DNA of 64,000 nucleotides from Sphingomonas horti. Its GTDB lineage: Bacteria; Pseudomonadota; Alphaproteobacteria; Sphingomonadales; Sphingomonadaceae. The notes under the pieces are model-generated. The model had not been told where the DNA came from. It saw only the letters and a list, made by a program, of their open reading frames with translations, and ran no database searches. Of the stretch, positions 1 through 8,508 are shown one piece after another. The DNA lies in contig NZ_WQMS01000001.1 in the NCBI RefSeq assembly GCF_009753715.1, positions 62,001 through 126,000 of the forward strand, read 5' to 3'. Numbering within the stretch: position 1 is the stretch's first letter; each line of letters opens with the position of its first letter. The translations under genes and the position numbers were made by a program.

Positions 1-413
1 GTTCCGCCCTGTCCGACCAGTGCCGTCGTGCCGCGGCTCCAGGGCCGGGAACGGAATTCGCTGTCCGGAATCGGCGCCCAGGCACCGCCTTTGCGCTGAT
101 CGAACGCATAGCCCTGCGCCGTCACCCGGACCGCGACCGGCAGTCCCTGAAGAATGGCGAGATCGCGCGCGGCGACGGTGCGCGCGGCAAACCGCTCCGC
201 CTCATGCGACAGGCGGCCGCGCGGGTCCGGCATCGCGACGATCACCCCCGTCGCGACCAGCCCCATGATCGCGAGCACGATCATCAGCTCGATCAGGGTG
301 AAGCCATTTTCGCGCGGGCGCGAAATTGCCCCGGCGGAGGCCGGATCTCTGGACGCTGCGCTCCGGCCTTGGCCGGAGCACTCGGTCCTACTGCCAATTG
401 CCGATATCGGCAT
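1..413 (-). CDS. gspH: Type II secretion pseudopilin GspH (partial, 3' end beyond the window)
   Basis: About 137 codons are visible; the C-terminus lies left of base 1. The protein has a class III prepilin signature, a Gly-Phe cleavage site followed by TLIELMIVLAIMGLVATGVI, as expected for a minor pseudopilin processed by GspO. It follows gspG as gspH does in gsp operons. The first ATG in frame lies inside the end of gspG (overlap 388-413), giving a leader of about 37 residues before the cleavage site, much longer than usual. Most of that leader is encoded by a palindromic repeat (325-385). No other ATG or GTG lies between this start and the cleavage site, so the start is inferred. GspI is a less likely alternative because of gene order. 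Confidence 0.75.
   Translation of the reverse strand, partial: MPISAIGSRTECSGQGRSAASRDPASAGAISRPRENGFTLIELMIVLAIMGLVATGVIVAMPDPRGRLSHEAERFAARTVAARDLAILQGLPVAVRVTAQGYAFDQRKGGAWAPIPDSEFRSRPWSRGTTALVGQGG
325..385. repeat. Palindromic dispersed repeat inside the gspH leader
   Basis: Two hairpins lie side by side. Bases 360-379 form a 9-bp perfect stem (GCTCCGGCC / GGCCGGAGC) with a 2-base centre, and 331-344 a second CCGG stem. The two-hairpin layout matches the elements at 801-883, 3601-3650 and 15128-15209. It sits wholly in the GspH leader reading frame. Confidence 0.7.
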
Positions 414-897
414 TCTCGCCCTCGCCGCCTTCCTTGTCATCGGCGCCGTAGGAGAAGACGTCGAACGCGCCGTGCTGGCCGGGATAGATGTAGCGGTACG
501 GGTGCCCCCAGGGATCGTTGGGCAGCCGCTTGACATAGCCGCCCTGGTGGTAGCGCTGCGGCTGGGCGGTCCCCGGCGGCGGCGCGACCAGCGCCTGCAG
601 CCCCTCGGTGGTCGACGGATAGGTGAGGTTGTCGAGCCGGTACATCTCCAGCGCCTGTTCCAGCGTCGCGATATCGGTCTTCGCCTTGGCCGCATTGCCC
701 TTGCCGAGCGCGGGCAGCACGTTGATCGCGACAATCGTCGCGAGCAGGCCGAGGATGACGATCACGACCATCAGCTCGACAAGGGTGAAGCCCTCCTCGA
801 CACCCCGACGAAGGCCGGGGCCCACCTTCTGATCGTCGGCAAAAGGGGGAGAAGGTAGGGCCCGGCTTTCGCCGGGATGACGGAAGAATCTGAACAT
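388..897 (-). CDS. gspG: Type II secretion major pseudopilin GspG
   Basis: 169 residues. The hydrophobic prepilin helix starts at a Gly36-Phe37 cleavage site followed by TLVELMVVIVILGLLATIVA. The C-terminal half has the GspG hallmarks: NLTYPSTTEGLQALV, a LPNDPWGHPYRYIYPG segment and a calcium-loop-like tail (DVFSYGADDKEGG). GspG polymerises into the periplasmic pseudopilus that drives substrates through the secretin. The ATG at 897 overlaps the gspF stop (TGATG). The leader is about 36 residues instead of the usual 5-15, and nearly all of it is encoded by a dispersed palindrome (801-883). A shorter start is possible but no ATG is seen closer to the cleavage site. Confidence 0.93.
   Translation of the reverse strand: MFRFFRHPGESRALPSPPFADDQKVGPGLRRGVEEGFTLVELMVVIVILGLLATIVAINVLPALGKGNAAKAKTDIATLEQALEMYRLDNLTYPSTTEGLQALVAPPPGTAQPQRYHQGGYVKRLPNDPWGHPYRYIYPGQHGAFDVFSYGADDKEGGEGENADIGNWQ
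801..883. repeat. Palindromic dispersed repeat inside the gspG leader
   Basis: Two hairpins in inverted orientation: CCCGGC-TTTC-GCCGGG at 861-876, flanked by the typical GATGACGG, and CCCCG/CGGGG at 803-820. On the coding strand the element begins CGTCATCCCGGCGAAAGCC, the form familiar from sphingomonad intergenic repeats, yet here it is translated as the GspG leader. Confidence 0.75.
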
Positions 898-2114
898 CAC
901 GCGCCTGCCAGGGTTTCGAGCTGAAGGATGGGGAGAAGAATCGAGAGCACGATGGTCGCGACCAGGCCGCCCATCACGACGATGATCGCCGGCTCCAGCA
1001 GCGACAGCGCGGCAGCGGTGAAGCTGTCGAACTCGCGCTCTAGATAGTCGGCGGCGCGCTCCAGCATCGCGTCGAGCCGCCCGGACGCCTCGCCGCTGGC
1101 GGCCAGATAGACGAGCAAGGGCGGGAACACGCCCGCGCGGCGGAGCGCGGCGGACAGGCTGCCGCCGCCGCGGATTGCGTCGACGATGTCCTCGGACGCG
1201 GCGCGGAGCGCGCGGTTGCGGATCGTCGCGGTGGTCAGCGCGACGCCTTCGAGCAGCGGCAGGCGGGACGAGACCATCGTCGCCAGCGTCCGCGCCATGC
1301 GCGCGGCGTGGAGATCGCGGACCAGCCGCCCGACCAGGGGCCAGCGCAGCAGCCAGGCGTCGAAGCGCAGCCGCGCCTTTGGGTCCTGCAGCGCGCGCCA
1401 GGTGGCCAGCCCGATGGCCGTCACCGCGATTAGCATCGCCCACCACCAATGGACCAGCAGGCCGGAGACGCCGATGACGAGGCGAGTGAGCAGCGGCAAT
1501 TGCTGGCCGACCGTCTCGAATTGCTCGACCACCTTCGGCACCACGAACATCATCAACGCGGCGACAACGAACAGCGCGACCAGCGCCAGCACCGCCGGAT
1601 AGGCCATCGCCGTCAGCACCTTGGCGCGCACCTGGGCCTGGCGCTCCAGCAGGTCGGCGAGACGCCCGAGGATCACCGGCAGCGTGCCCGAACTTTCGCC
1701 GGCGCTGACCATCGCGCGATAGAGGGCGGGAAAGCTTTTCGGCTCGCGCGCCATCGCCTCCGACATGCGGCGGCCTTCCAGCACGCCGGCATGGACCGCG
1801 CCGGTGATCGCGCGCACGTGCGGCTTTTCGGTCTGGCGGGAGATGGTGCGGAGCGCTTCCTCGATCGGGGTGACCTGCACCAGAGTGGCAAGCTGGCGGG
1901 TGAAAAGCGTCAGCTCCTTCGCCGTCAGCTTGCGCGGGCCGAAGGCGAGCAGGGATTTCGCCGACGCCGGCGCGCCCGATCCCGGCTCGATCCGGACGAC
2001 GTACAGCTTGCGGCTGTCGAGCCGCGCGCGCGCGTCCTCGATCGAGGGAGCCGCCACCGATCCCCGCCGCTCGCCCCCGCGCGTGTCGATCGCGAGATAG
2101 TCGAAGTCAGGCAT
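897..2114 (-). CDS. gspF: Type II secretion inner-membrane protein GspF
   Basis: 405 residues, the usual GspF length. Two repeated T2SSF domains are visible, with three hydrophobic segments (around residues 168-190, 215-240 and 375-400). The opening MPDFDYLAIDTRGGERRG and the LFTRQLATLVQ motif are typical. GspF is the polytopic platform protein that couples the GspE ATPase to pseudopilus assembly. The ATG at 2114 overlaps the end of gspE by 8 bases. An upstream in-frame extension exists but runs back into gspE, so the short start is preferred. Confidence 0.95.
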   Translation of the reverse strand: MPDFDYLAIDTRGGERRGSVAAPSIEDARARLDSRKLYVVRIEPGSGAPASAKSLLAFGPRKLTAKELTLFTRQLATLVQVTPIEEALRTISRQTEKPHVRAITGAVHAGVLEGRRMSEAMAREPKSFPALYRAMVSAGESSGTLPVILGRLADLLERQAQVRAKVLTAMAYPAVLALVALFVVAALMMFVVPKVVEQFETVGQQLPLLTRLVIGVSGLLVHWWWAMLIAVTAIGLATWRALQDPKARLRFDAWLLRWPLVGRLVRDLHAARMARTLATMVSSRLPLLEGVALTTATIRNRALRAASEDIVDAIRGGGSLSAALRRAGVFPPLLVYLAASGEASGRLDAMLERAADYLEREFDSFTAAALSLLEPAIIVVMGGLVATIVLSILLPILQLETLAGA

Positions 2115-3663
2115 CCACCTGCTCCCGACGGGTGATCCGGACGGCCTCCTCCGGCGTCGTCTCGCCGGTGGCAACGAGCGCCCGCGCGGCGGCCGCCAGG
2201 CTGGGTGCACGGGCGAAGGCGTGGCGCGCGATCGCGGCTTCGTCGGCATTCTCGTTGATCAGGCGGCGGACGATGTCGTCGACCCGTACCGCCTCGAACA
2301 CGCCGACGCGGCCACGGAAGCCGGTCTGGCCGCACGCCTCGCAACCGGCGGGCTCGTACACGGTCGCGCCCGGCTGAAGCCCCAGCAGCCGCGCCGCCTG
2401 CTCGCCGGCCGGCTCGGCCCGCCGGCATTCGGGGCAGAGGCGCCGCACCAGACGCTGGGCGATCACCGCCCGCAGCGTCGAGGCGAGCAGGAACGGCTCG
2501 ACCTTCACGTCGCGCATCCGCGTGATCGCGCCCACCGCATCGTTGGTGTGGACGGTCGAGAGCACCAGATGCCCGGTCAACGACGCCTGCACCGCGATCT
2601 CGGCGGTCTCGCGGTCGCGGATTTCGCCCACCATCACAACGTCCGGGTCCTGGCGCAGGATCGCGCGCAGCCCGGCAGCAAAGGTCAGGCCGACCTTGGG
2701 GTTCACCTGGGTCTGGCCAACGCCGTCGATCGCATATTCGACCGGGTCTTCGACGGTCAGGATGTTGCGCGCGCCGTCGTTCAGCAGGCGGAGACTCGCA
2801 TACAGCGTTGTCGTCTTGCCCGATCCTGTCGGCCCGGTGACGAGGATGATGCCGTTGGGCTCGGCGAGCGCCTCGTGCAGCACCGCCTCGGCGGTCTCCG
2901 ACAGGCCGAGCGCGGCGAGATCGAAGCCGGCATTCTCCTTGTCGAGGATGCGCAGCACCACGCGTTCGCCGACACGGCTGGGCAAGGTCGAGACGCGGAC
3001 GTCCAGCAGCTTCCCGCCGAGCGTTAGCGAGATGCGCCCGTCCTGCGGCACGCGCCGCTCGGCAATGTCGAGACGGGCCATCACCTTGATGCGGCTCACC
3101 AGCACCGGGGCGACATGCGCGGGCATGCGCAGCGTCTCGCGCAGCACGCCGTCGATGCGCATGCGGACGATCAGCCAGGTCTCGTACGGCTCGACATGGA
3201 TATCGGACACGCCCTGCCGCACCGCGTCGGCAATGATGCCGTTGATCAGCCGGATCGCGGGCGCGTCGTCGGAGGAATCGAGCAGGTCGTCGGCGGTCGG
3301 CAGGTCGCCCGCGATCAGCGCGAGATCGTCACCGAGGCCGAGCGACCCCGCCGCCGCGGCCGCCGCTTCGCCGCCGAACGCGTAGCGGTCGGACAGGAGC
3401 TTGTCGAAAGCGTCCGCGGGGACGGTCTCGACCGCCATCGGCTGGCCGAGGTGCCGGCGCACTTCGAGCAGCGCGCGCGGGTCGCTGCCTTCGCGCAGCG
3501 CGGCGCGGAAGCGCTCGCCGTCCGGCTCCAGCAGCACGACGCCGAACTTGCGCGCGAAGGCGTAGGGGACACTGATGATGGGGATCGCGCTACCGCCGTG
3601 CTCCAGCGAAGGCCGGAGCTCAGCAGTTCCGGCCTGCGCCGGAACACTGTGGAATTCGCTCAT
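2107..3663 (-). CDS. gspE: Type II secretion ATPase GspE
   Basis: 518 residues. Walker A GPTGSGKTT at 277-285, the aspartate-box region ILTVEDPVEY (301-310), Walker B DVVMVGEIRD (341-350) and the GspE tetracysteine zinc site C410-P-E-C413 ... C441-E-A-C444 are all present. This cytoplasmic ATPase powers pseudopilus assembly. ATGA overlap with gspD (3660-3663) indicates translational coupling. Residues 6-25, before the first conserved segment (IPIISVPYAFARKFGVVLLE), are encoded by a palindromic repeat (3601-3650), so the extreme N-terminus is acquired sequence. Confidence 0.96.
   Translation of the reverse strand: MSEFHSVPAQAGTAELRPSLEHGGSAIPIISVPYAFARKFGVVLLEPDGERFRAALREGSDPRALLEVRRHLGQPMAVETVPADAFDKLLSDRYAFGGEAAAAAAGSLGLGDDLALIAGDLPTADDLLDSSDDAPAIRLINGIIADAVRQGVSDIHVEPYETWLIVRMRIDGVLRETLRMPAHVAPVLVSRIKVMARLDIAERRVPQDGRISLTLGGKLLDVRVSTLPSRVGERVVLRILDKENAGFDLAALGLSETAEAVLHEALAEPNGIILVTGPTGSGKTTTLYASLRLLNDGARNILTVEDPVEYAIDGVGQTQVNPKVGLTFAAGLRAILRQDPDVVMVGEIRDRETAEIAVQASLTGHLVLSTVHTNDAVGAITRMRDVKVEPFLLASTLRAVIAQRLVRRLCPECRRAEPAGEQAARLLGLQPGATVYEPAGCEACGQTGFRGRVGVFEAVRVDDIVRRLINENADEAAIARHAFARAPSLAAAARALVATGETTPEEAVRITRREQVDA
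3601..3650. repeat. Palindromic dispersed repeat inside the gspE N-terminus
   Basis: A perfect 8-bp stem GTTCCGGC / GCCGGAAC (3626-3645, 4-base loop) sits next to an imperfect CTCC...GGAG hairpin (3601-3618). The architecture matches the gspH element. It is translated in frame as about 17 residues of GspE. Confidence 0.65.
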
Positions 3664-5873
3664 TTCCTGCGCTCGCGGGGCGGCCGCGTTGGCTGGATCG
3701 TCGTCGTCGAGCGGTGCACCTCGGGCGTGATCACCTGCGGCGGGGCCAGCGGCGGCGGCGTGCTGCCGGGCAGGTCGACCGGCGGGACCGGCGGCGCCGC
3801 GCCCATATATTCGCGGACCAGTTCGTCGATGCTCGGCTCCTGATCCGGCCGCTGCAGCAGCTGCCGCTCGCGAACATAGCCGTAGCGGCGCTCGGCCAGC
3901 GCGCGCGCATCGGCGGCGGAGCGCAGGATGGTCGGGCGGATGAACACCATCAGGTTGGTCTTCATCCGCGATTTGGAGCGGGACTTGAACAGCTCGCCCA
4001 GCAGCGGAATGTCGCTCAGCAGCGGAATCCGCTCGAGCGTGCGCCGCTCATTGTCGTCCAGCAGCCCGCCCAGCGCGATGATCTCGCCATTGTCGACGGT
4101 CACCGTCGTCTCGATCTCGCGCTTGTTGAGGATCAGCTCGCTATTGTCATTGGAGACCGGGCCCGCGATCGAGCTGACTTCCTGCCTCAACGCCAGCTTG
4201 ATCGCGCCGCCTTCGTTGATCTGTGGGCGCACCTGCAGCTGGATGCCGACATTCTCGCGCTGGACGGTGCGGAAGGCGTTGTCGAAGTTGTTCGACAGCG
4301 CCTGCCCGGTGGTGATCGGAATCTCCTGCCCGACCAGGATTCGCGCTTCCTGATTGTCGAGCGTCATGATCGACGGCGTGGACAGGATGTTGGAGGTGCT
4401 GTCCGATCGGACCGCGTTGATGATCGCGCCGAAAATGCCGTCGCGGCCGAGATTGGTCGCGAATCCGCCGATGCCGCCGGTCGCGTTCAGGATCGAGTTG
4501 ACCGCTGCCTGGGCGAGTTGATCCGAGGCGGGGCTGCTGGTGCTGGTCGTCGTGATATTGCCGTTGGTGACGGTCGTCTGCCGGTCGAGCTGCCGTGCCC
4601 CGACCGCGCCGGCGATGGTCAGGATATTGGGCGCGGCGTTCGAGTAATTGGTGACGGCGAACGGAATGTCGCTGCCCGGCTCGCCGCCGAGCAGGAATTG
4701 CACGCCCAGCCGTTTCGCCAGGCTGTCGGAAATCTCGACGATGATCGCCTCGACCAGCACCTGATCGCGGCGCACGTCGAGCTGGCGGATCACTTCGCCC
4801 AGCGTGCGCTGGGTCTCCGGATTGGCGGCGATGATGATCGCGTTGGCGCCTTCGAAGCGGGTGACGATCGCCTGGCTGCGGCCGATGATGCTCTCGCCGG
4901 TCGGCGCCGCCGCCGCGGCGGACGGAACCGGCTCGGGCGCGTTGACGATCGGCGGCTCGGTGACGGTGTTCGCTCCCATCCGCCCCGCGCGCGGGTTGAC
5001 CGGGGTCAGGCCACGCGGCGCAGCAGGCTGGGTGACGGGCTGCCCGGTCAGCTGCTGGAGCACCGGCAGCAGCAGCTCGGCGTCCGCATTCTGCAGCCAA
5101 TAGACGCGAACTTCGGTGCCGTTCGCGGCACGCGTGTCAAGGTCGCGCGCGATCGCCGCCAGCCGGGCGACCGTGCCCGGATCGCCGCGCAGCACGATCG
5201 AGTTGGAGCTGTCGACGGCGACGATGCTTGCGGCCGCACCCGGGCCGCCCTGCCCGCCCGGCGCACCGCCGACCAATTGCCCAAGCGACTGGGCGACCTC
5301 GCGCGCCCCGGCGTTCTTCAGCGGCACCAGGGTCGTCGCGGCGCTGTCCTGATCGATCCGGCGCAGCACTTCGCGGACGCGGCGGACATTGTCGCCGAAA
5401 TCGACCACGACCAGCGAATTGCCGGCGCGGTTGGCGGTCACCGATCCCTGCGGGCTGACCAGCGGCCGCACCGTCTCCACGGCGCTCGGCGCATCGATCG
5501 ACCGCAGGCGGAAAATCTCGGTCACCAGCGCATTCGAGGCGCCAGGCGTCCCGACCCGGCTCGGCTGGGTGGCGGCACCTTCGAGCGGCTGGACGCGAAA
5601 CGCTCCCCCGGGCGCCGGCACCGCGACCAGGCCGTTGGCGCGCAGTGTCGACAGGAACACCTCGAAATATTCGGAGCGGCTGAGCGGCCGGTCGGTGACG
5701 ACCGAGACTTTCCCCTGCACGCGCTGGTCGATGATGAAGGTGCGGCCGGTCACCTTCGCCGCATCCTGGATGAAGGCGCGGATATCGGCGTCGCGGACGT
5801 TCAGCGAATATTGCGCGGCGGCGGGGCCGGCTGCGGCCAGCACGATGGCGGGAAGAAGGAACTGACGCATCAT
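3660..5873 (-). CDS. gspD: Type II secretion outer-membrane secretin GspD
   Basis: 737 residues. A Sec signal peptide (about residues 1-20, ending GPAAA) is followed by N0 (YSLNVRDADIRAFIQDAAKV), repeated N1-N3 domains and the C-terminal secretin barrel (VLVEAIIVEISD through LMVFIRPTIL). GspD forms the outer-membrane channel of the type II system. The proline-rich tail (PPVPPVDLPGSTPPPLAPP) may carry the pilotin-binding function but is not diagnostic. The start could be either of two adjacent ATGs (5873 or 5870). It overlaps the gspC stop. Confidence 0.95.
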   Translation of the reverse strand: MMRQFLLPAIVLAAAGPAAAQYSLNVRDADIRAFIQDAAKVTGRTFIIDQRVQGKVSVVTDRPLSRSEYFEVFLSTLRANGLVAVPAPGGAFRVQPLEGAATQPSRVGTPGASNALVTEIFRLRSIDAPSAVETVRPLVSPQGSVTANRAGNSLVVVDFGDNVRRVREVLRRIDQDSAATTLVPLKNAGAREVAQSLGQLVGGAPGGQGGPGAAASIVAVDSSNSIVLRGDPGTVARLAAIARDLDTRAANGTEVRVYWLQNADAELLLPVLQQLTGQPVTQPAAPRGLTPVNPRAGRMGANTVTEPPIVNAPEPVPSAAAAAPTGESIIGRSQAIVTRFEGANAIIIAANPETQRTLGEVIRQLDVRRDQVLVEAIIVEISDSLAKRLGVQFLLGGEPGSDIPFAVTNYSNAAPNILTIAGAVGARQLDRQTTVTNGNITTTSTSSPASDQLAQAAVNSILNATGGIGGFATNLGRDGIFGAIINAVRSDSTSNILSTPSIMTLDNQEARILVGQEIPITTGQALSNNFDNAFRTVQRENVGIQLQVRPQINEGGAIKLALRQEVSSIAGPVSNDNSELILNKREIETTVTVDNGEIIALGGLLDDNERRTLERIPLLSDIPLLGELFKSRSKSRMKTNLMVFIRPTILRSAADARALAERRYGYVRERQLLQRPDQEPSIDELVREYMGAAPPVPPVDLPGSTPPPLAPPQVITPEVHRSTTTIQPTRPPRERRK

Positions 5874-6709
5874 TGTCCTGAAATGCTGATCGCGATGGGG
5901 ACGACCTGCGCCCCGCGCTCGACCGCGACCGAGAGCGTGCCGCCTTGGGCGAGACCGGCCGCGGCGCGCCGGAGGTCATCGAGCCCGCCAACCGGGCGGC
6001 CGGCGATCTGTACGACCACATCGCCCGGCTGGAGCCCCAAGCGCGCAAGGAAACTGGGATCGCCGCGCGGCATCAGGCCGGTCACACGGCCGCCGGCCTG
6101 CCGCGGCGCAAGGGTCAGCTGCGACTGGAGCTGCGCGAGCGTCACCGCTCCGCCGGTGGCTGCCGCGGGCGCCGGGGCGCTCAGCAGCGTGACGTTCGCC
6201 GGCACCGGTGCGACAGGTGCCGCGACCGGCGCTTCCCCCGACTGGTCGAGATAGAGCGTCTCGTCCCGCCCGTCATGCGCGATCACGACATTGTCGTAGC
6301 CAACCGATTTCAGGACGACACCCGGCTGAATCGCCTCGCCGACCGAATAGCTGGTCTGGACATTGTCCGCCTCCGCGATGATCGCCGAGCCGAGGCCGGT
6401 CGCTTCGTTGACGCGGACGCCGAACAGCTTCAGCTGCAGTGACGTAACGAGCGTCGGGCCGCCGGCATCGCCCATCCTGAAGAAGGGATCGAAGCCGCTC
6501 GCCAGCACCGCGCGCCCGCGCTCTGCGTCCGGGCCCTGAGCAGGCCGCCAGTCGCCAAGCGGGCCGATCGGCGTGACGAGGGCCCAGAACAACCGCGCGC
6601 ACTGCACCGCAAGCAGGATGAGCAGCACGAGCTCGGTCAGGCTCAACAGGCTGGAATGCGGCAGGCGGCGGAGCAATCGCCAGCTGCGCGGATCGATCGC
6701 GAGACGCAT
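5870..6709 (-). CDS. gspC: Type II secretion protein GspC
   Basis: 279 residues. A single N-terminal membrane anchor (about residues 24-44, LTELVLLILLAVQCARLFWA), a homology region (LQLKLFGVRVNEATGLGSAI) and a C-terminal PDZ domain (FLARLGLQPGDVVVQIAGRP) are seen. GspC links the inner-membrane platform to the secretin. It is the first gene of the minus-strand gsp operon, whose promoter must lie in 6710-6848, shared with the divergent oxygenase gene. Gene order C-D-E-F-G-H is canonical. Confidence 0.92.
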   Translation of the reverse strand: MRLAIDPRSWRLLRRLPHSSLLSLTELVLLILLAVQCARLFWALVTPIGPLGDWRPAQGPDAERGRAVLASGFDPFFRMGDAGGPTLVTSLQLKLFGVRVNEATGLGSAIIAEADNVQTSYSVGEAIQPGVVLKSVGYDNVVIAHDGRDETLYLDQSGEAPVAAPVAPVPANVTLLSAPAPAAATGGAVTLAQLQSQLTLAPRQAGGRVTGLMPRGDPSFLARLGLQPGDVVVQIAGRPVGGLDDLRRAAAGLAQGGTLSVAVERGAQVVPIAISISGQ

Positions 6710-6848
6710 TCACTCCCCCCGGTGCCCGACGCTGCGGGCGAAAGACGCTCCTGCCTGCCTTCGTGACACCTTCGGGCCACGGAGTCACGCTTGACGCGCC
6801 ACGCCCAAGCATCGCACTTCGCTCGGATTATACGGGGTCAGGAGCCGC

Positions 6849-7490
6849 ATGGACAATCCTTTCGACCAGATGGTCATCGACAGCATGATGGCGCAGCCGG
6901 GCATCCAGCGCGTGCCGAGCCCGAAGCTGACCCTGTTCGTCAGGCGCGGCTTTCTGGACGGGGGCGAATGCGCGGCGATCATCGAGCGGATCGACCGCAA
7001 TCGCCGGCCATCGACGCTGGCCAATTACAATGGCGACGCGGCCTTTCGCACCAGCGAGACCTGCGACCTCGACGGCGACGACCCGGTGGTCCGCGCGCTC
7101 GACGAGAAGATCGCCGCGTTCAGCCGGCTGGACCTCGCCTATGGCGAGCCGATGCAGGGGCAGCGCTACGAAGTCGGCCAGGAGTTCAAGGCGCATACCG
7201 ACTATTTCGAGCCGCAGGGCGTCGATTACGAGAAATACACCAGCGTCGCCGGCCAGCGCACCTGGACAGTGATGATCTACCTGAACGACGTGGAGGCGGG
7301 CGGCGCCACCCGCTTCAAGGCGATCGACAAGATGGTGCAGCCCGAGGCCGGCAAATTGCTCGCCTGGAACAACCGCCGCCCCGACGGCAGCGTCAATCCC
7401 TCCACCATCCACCACGCGATGAAGGTGCGCGCCGGGCAGAAATACGTCGTGACCAAATGGTTTCGGGAACGGCCCTGGGGCTGGGCCTAG
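6849..7490 (+). CDS. 2-oxoglutarate/Fe(II) oxygenase, prolyl 4-hydroxylase-like
   Basis: 213 residues, almost all of it the P4Hc domain. The iron triad is H116-x-D118 (EFKAHTDYF) and H188 (STIHHAMKV), and K198 is the likely 2-oxoglutarate anchor (GQKYVVTKWF). The family hydroxylates prolyl or related residues; the substrate here cannot be read from sequence. It has no signal peptide, so it should be cytoplasmic. It is a single gene, divergent from gspC and ending at a bidirectional terminator. Confidence 0.88.
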   Translation: MDNPFDQMVIDSMMAQPGIQRVPSPKLTLFVRRGFLDGGECAAIIERIDRNRRPSTLANYNGDAAFRTSETCDLDGDDPVVRALDEKIAAFSRLDLAYGEPMQGQRYEVGQEFKAHTDYFEPQGVDYEKYTSVAGQRTWTVMIYLNDVEAGGATRFKAIDKMVQPEAGKLLAWNNRRPDGSVNPSTIHHAMKVRAGQKYVVTKWFRERPWGWA

Positions 7491-7560
7491 AGCCGGACGG
7501 GATTAGGGATTATCCTGATCCCATCAGGCTGTAGGACAATCTACCTTCTAAGGATAACAA

Positions 7561-7587
7561 AAAAGGGCGGCCGAGGCCGCCCTTTTC
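7561..7587. terminator. Bidirectional intrinsic terminator
   Basis: AAAAGGGCGGCC-GA-GGCCGCCCTTTT is a near-perfect GC-rich hairpin flanked by A and T runs. It lies between the convergent oxygenase and PEPxxWA gene and can serve both. Confidence 0.88.
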
Positions 7588-7607
7588 CTTTGCGATGGCG
7601 GCGATCC

Positions 7608-8285
7608 TCACGCGAGGACGCTGCGCACGCGGTTGCTGCGGCGGGCAACGCCGCCGACCAGGCCGAAGCCCGCGATCATCATCGCCCAGGTCGCCGGCTC
7701 CGGAACGGTCGGCGCGAAGGTGATGCCCTGCAGCGACGAACCGTCGAGGACGCCGAAGGTGCCCTTCTGGAACGACACCGCGTTGGTGCGGAAGATGTAA
7801 GTCGCGCTGTTCTCGGTCCCGATCAGGCCGTTGGCGCCCGAACCCTGGAAATTGACCTCGATGACGGTTCCGCTGAAGCCGCGATTGGCGCGCGTGGTCG
7901 AACCGCCCGGGTTGTTGACCGCCTTGAAGGCGCCCGCGGCGTCGGGGTCGCCGGCGCTCACTAGAGCGTCGACCAGCCAGTTGTCATAGGCAGCGACGGT
8001 GAACTTAGTGATCTCGTGATCGTTGCCGCTCGCGTTCGAGCCGACACCGGTCCGCTCGACCTGATAGTAGAAGTCCAGCGTGCCGGACGTGTTGCGATAC
8101 ACGGCCGAACGGAAGATCGCGGCAAAGGTGAGAGCCTGTCCCTGCACTTCGCTGAACGCCAGGCGCGTACCCTGCGTCTGGAAATCGAACGGCGAGAAAG
8201 ACTGGTTCTGGGCGCCCGGCAGCAGGACAGTGGCCTGGGCGGGCATCGCCACCAGGGCGGCGGCGCAAAGCAACAACTTCTTCAT
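7608..8285 (-). CDS. PEPxxWA-CTERM sorting-domain protein (paralogue A)
   Basis: 225 residues. It has a Sec signal peptide (MKKLLLCAAALVAMPAQA), an extracellular body and a C-terminal sorting tripartite: VPEPATWAMM, a hydrophobic helix and a basic tail (ARRSNR). PEP-CTERM proteins are processed by an exosortase and usually end up outside the cell in biofilm or exopolysaccharide contexts. It is clearly homologous to the next gene upstream, with identical stretches RSAVYRNTSGTLDFYYQVER and YIFRTNAVSF. No exosortase gene is in the window. The function of the body is unknown. Confidence 0.9.
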   Translation of the reverse strand: MKKLLLCAAALVAMPAQATVLLPGAQNQSFSPFDFQTQGTRLAFSEVQGQALTFAAIFRSAVYRNTSGTLDFYYQVERTGVGSNASGNDHEITKFTVAAYDNWLVDALVSAGDPDAAGAFKAVNNPGGSTTRANRGFSGTVIEVNFQGSGANGLIGTENSATYIFRTNAVSFQKGTFGVLDGSSLQGITFAPTVPEPATWAMMIAGFGLVGGVARRSNRVRSVLA

Positions 8286-8460
8286 TACAAAACCCCCTTA
8301 CGCATAAGCAAAATAGGGCGGACAGCCCCGGACTCTCTGTTTTTCTTGGCGACCCGACTAGCCGCGCCGGTCAGGGCGCGAAAGTGCTAAATCGGCGTTA
8401 ACCAATCCCGATCTGGCACATATCCGTAACGATCGCAACAAACGGCCCTTCGCGCGGACA

Positions 8461-8490
8461 AAAAAAGGGCGGCCGAAGCCGCCCTTCTCA
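8461..8490 (-). terminator. Intrinsic terminator of paralogue B
   Basis: Read on the minus strand, GGGCGGCTTCGGCCGCCC is followed by a run of six T. It lies 19 bases after the stop of the gene at 8509-9183 and separates the two tandem paralogues. Confidence 0.9.
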
Positions 8491-8508
8491 TTTGCGAACG
8501 CAGGGGGT

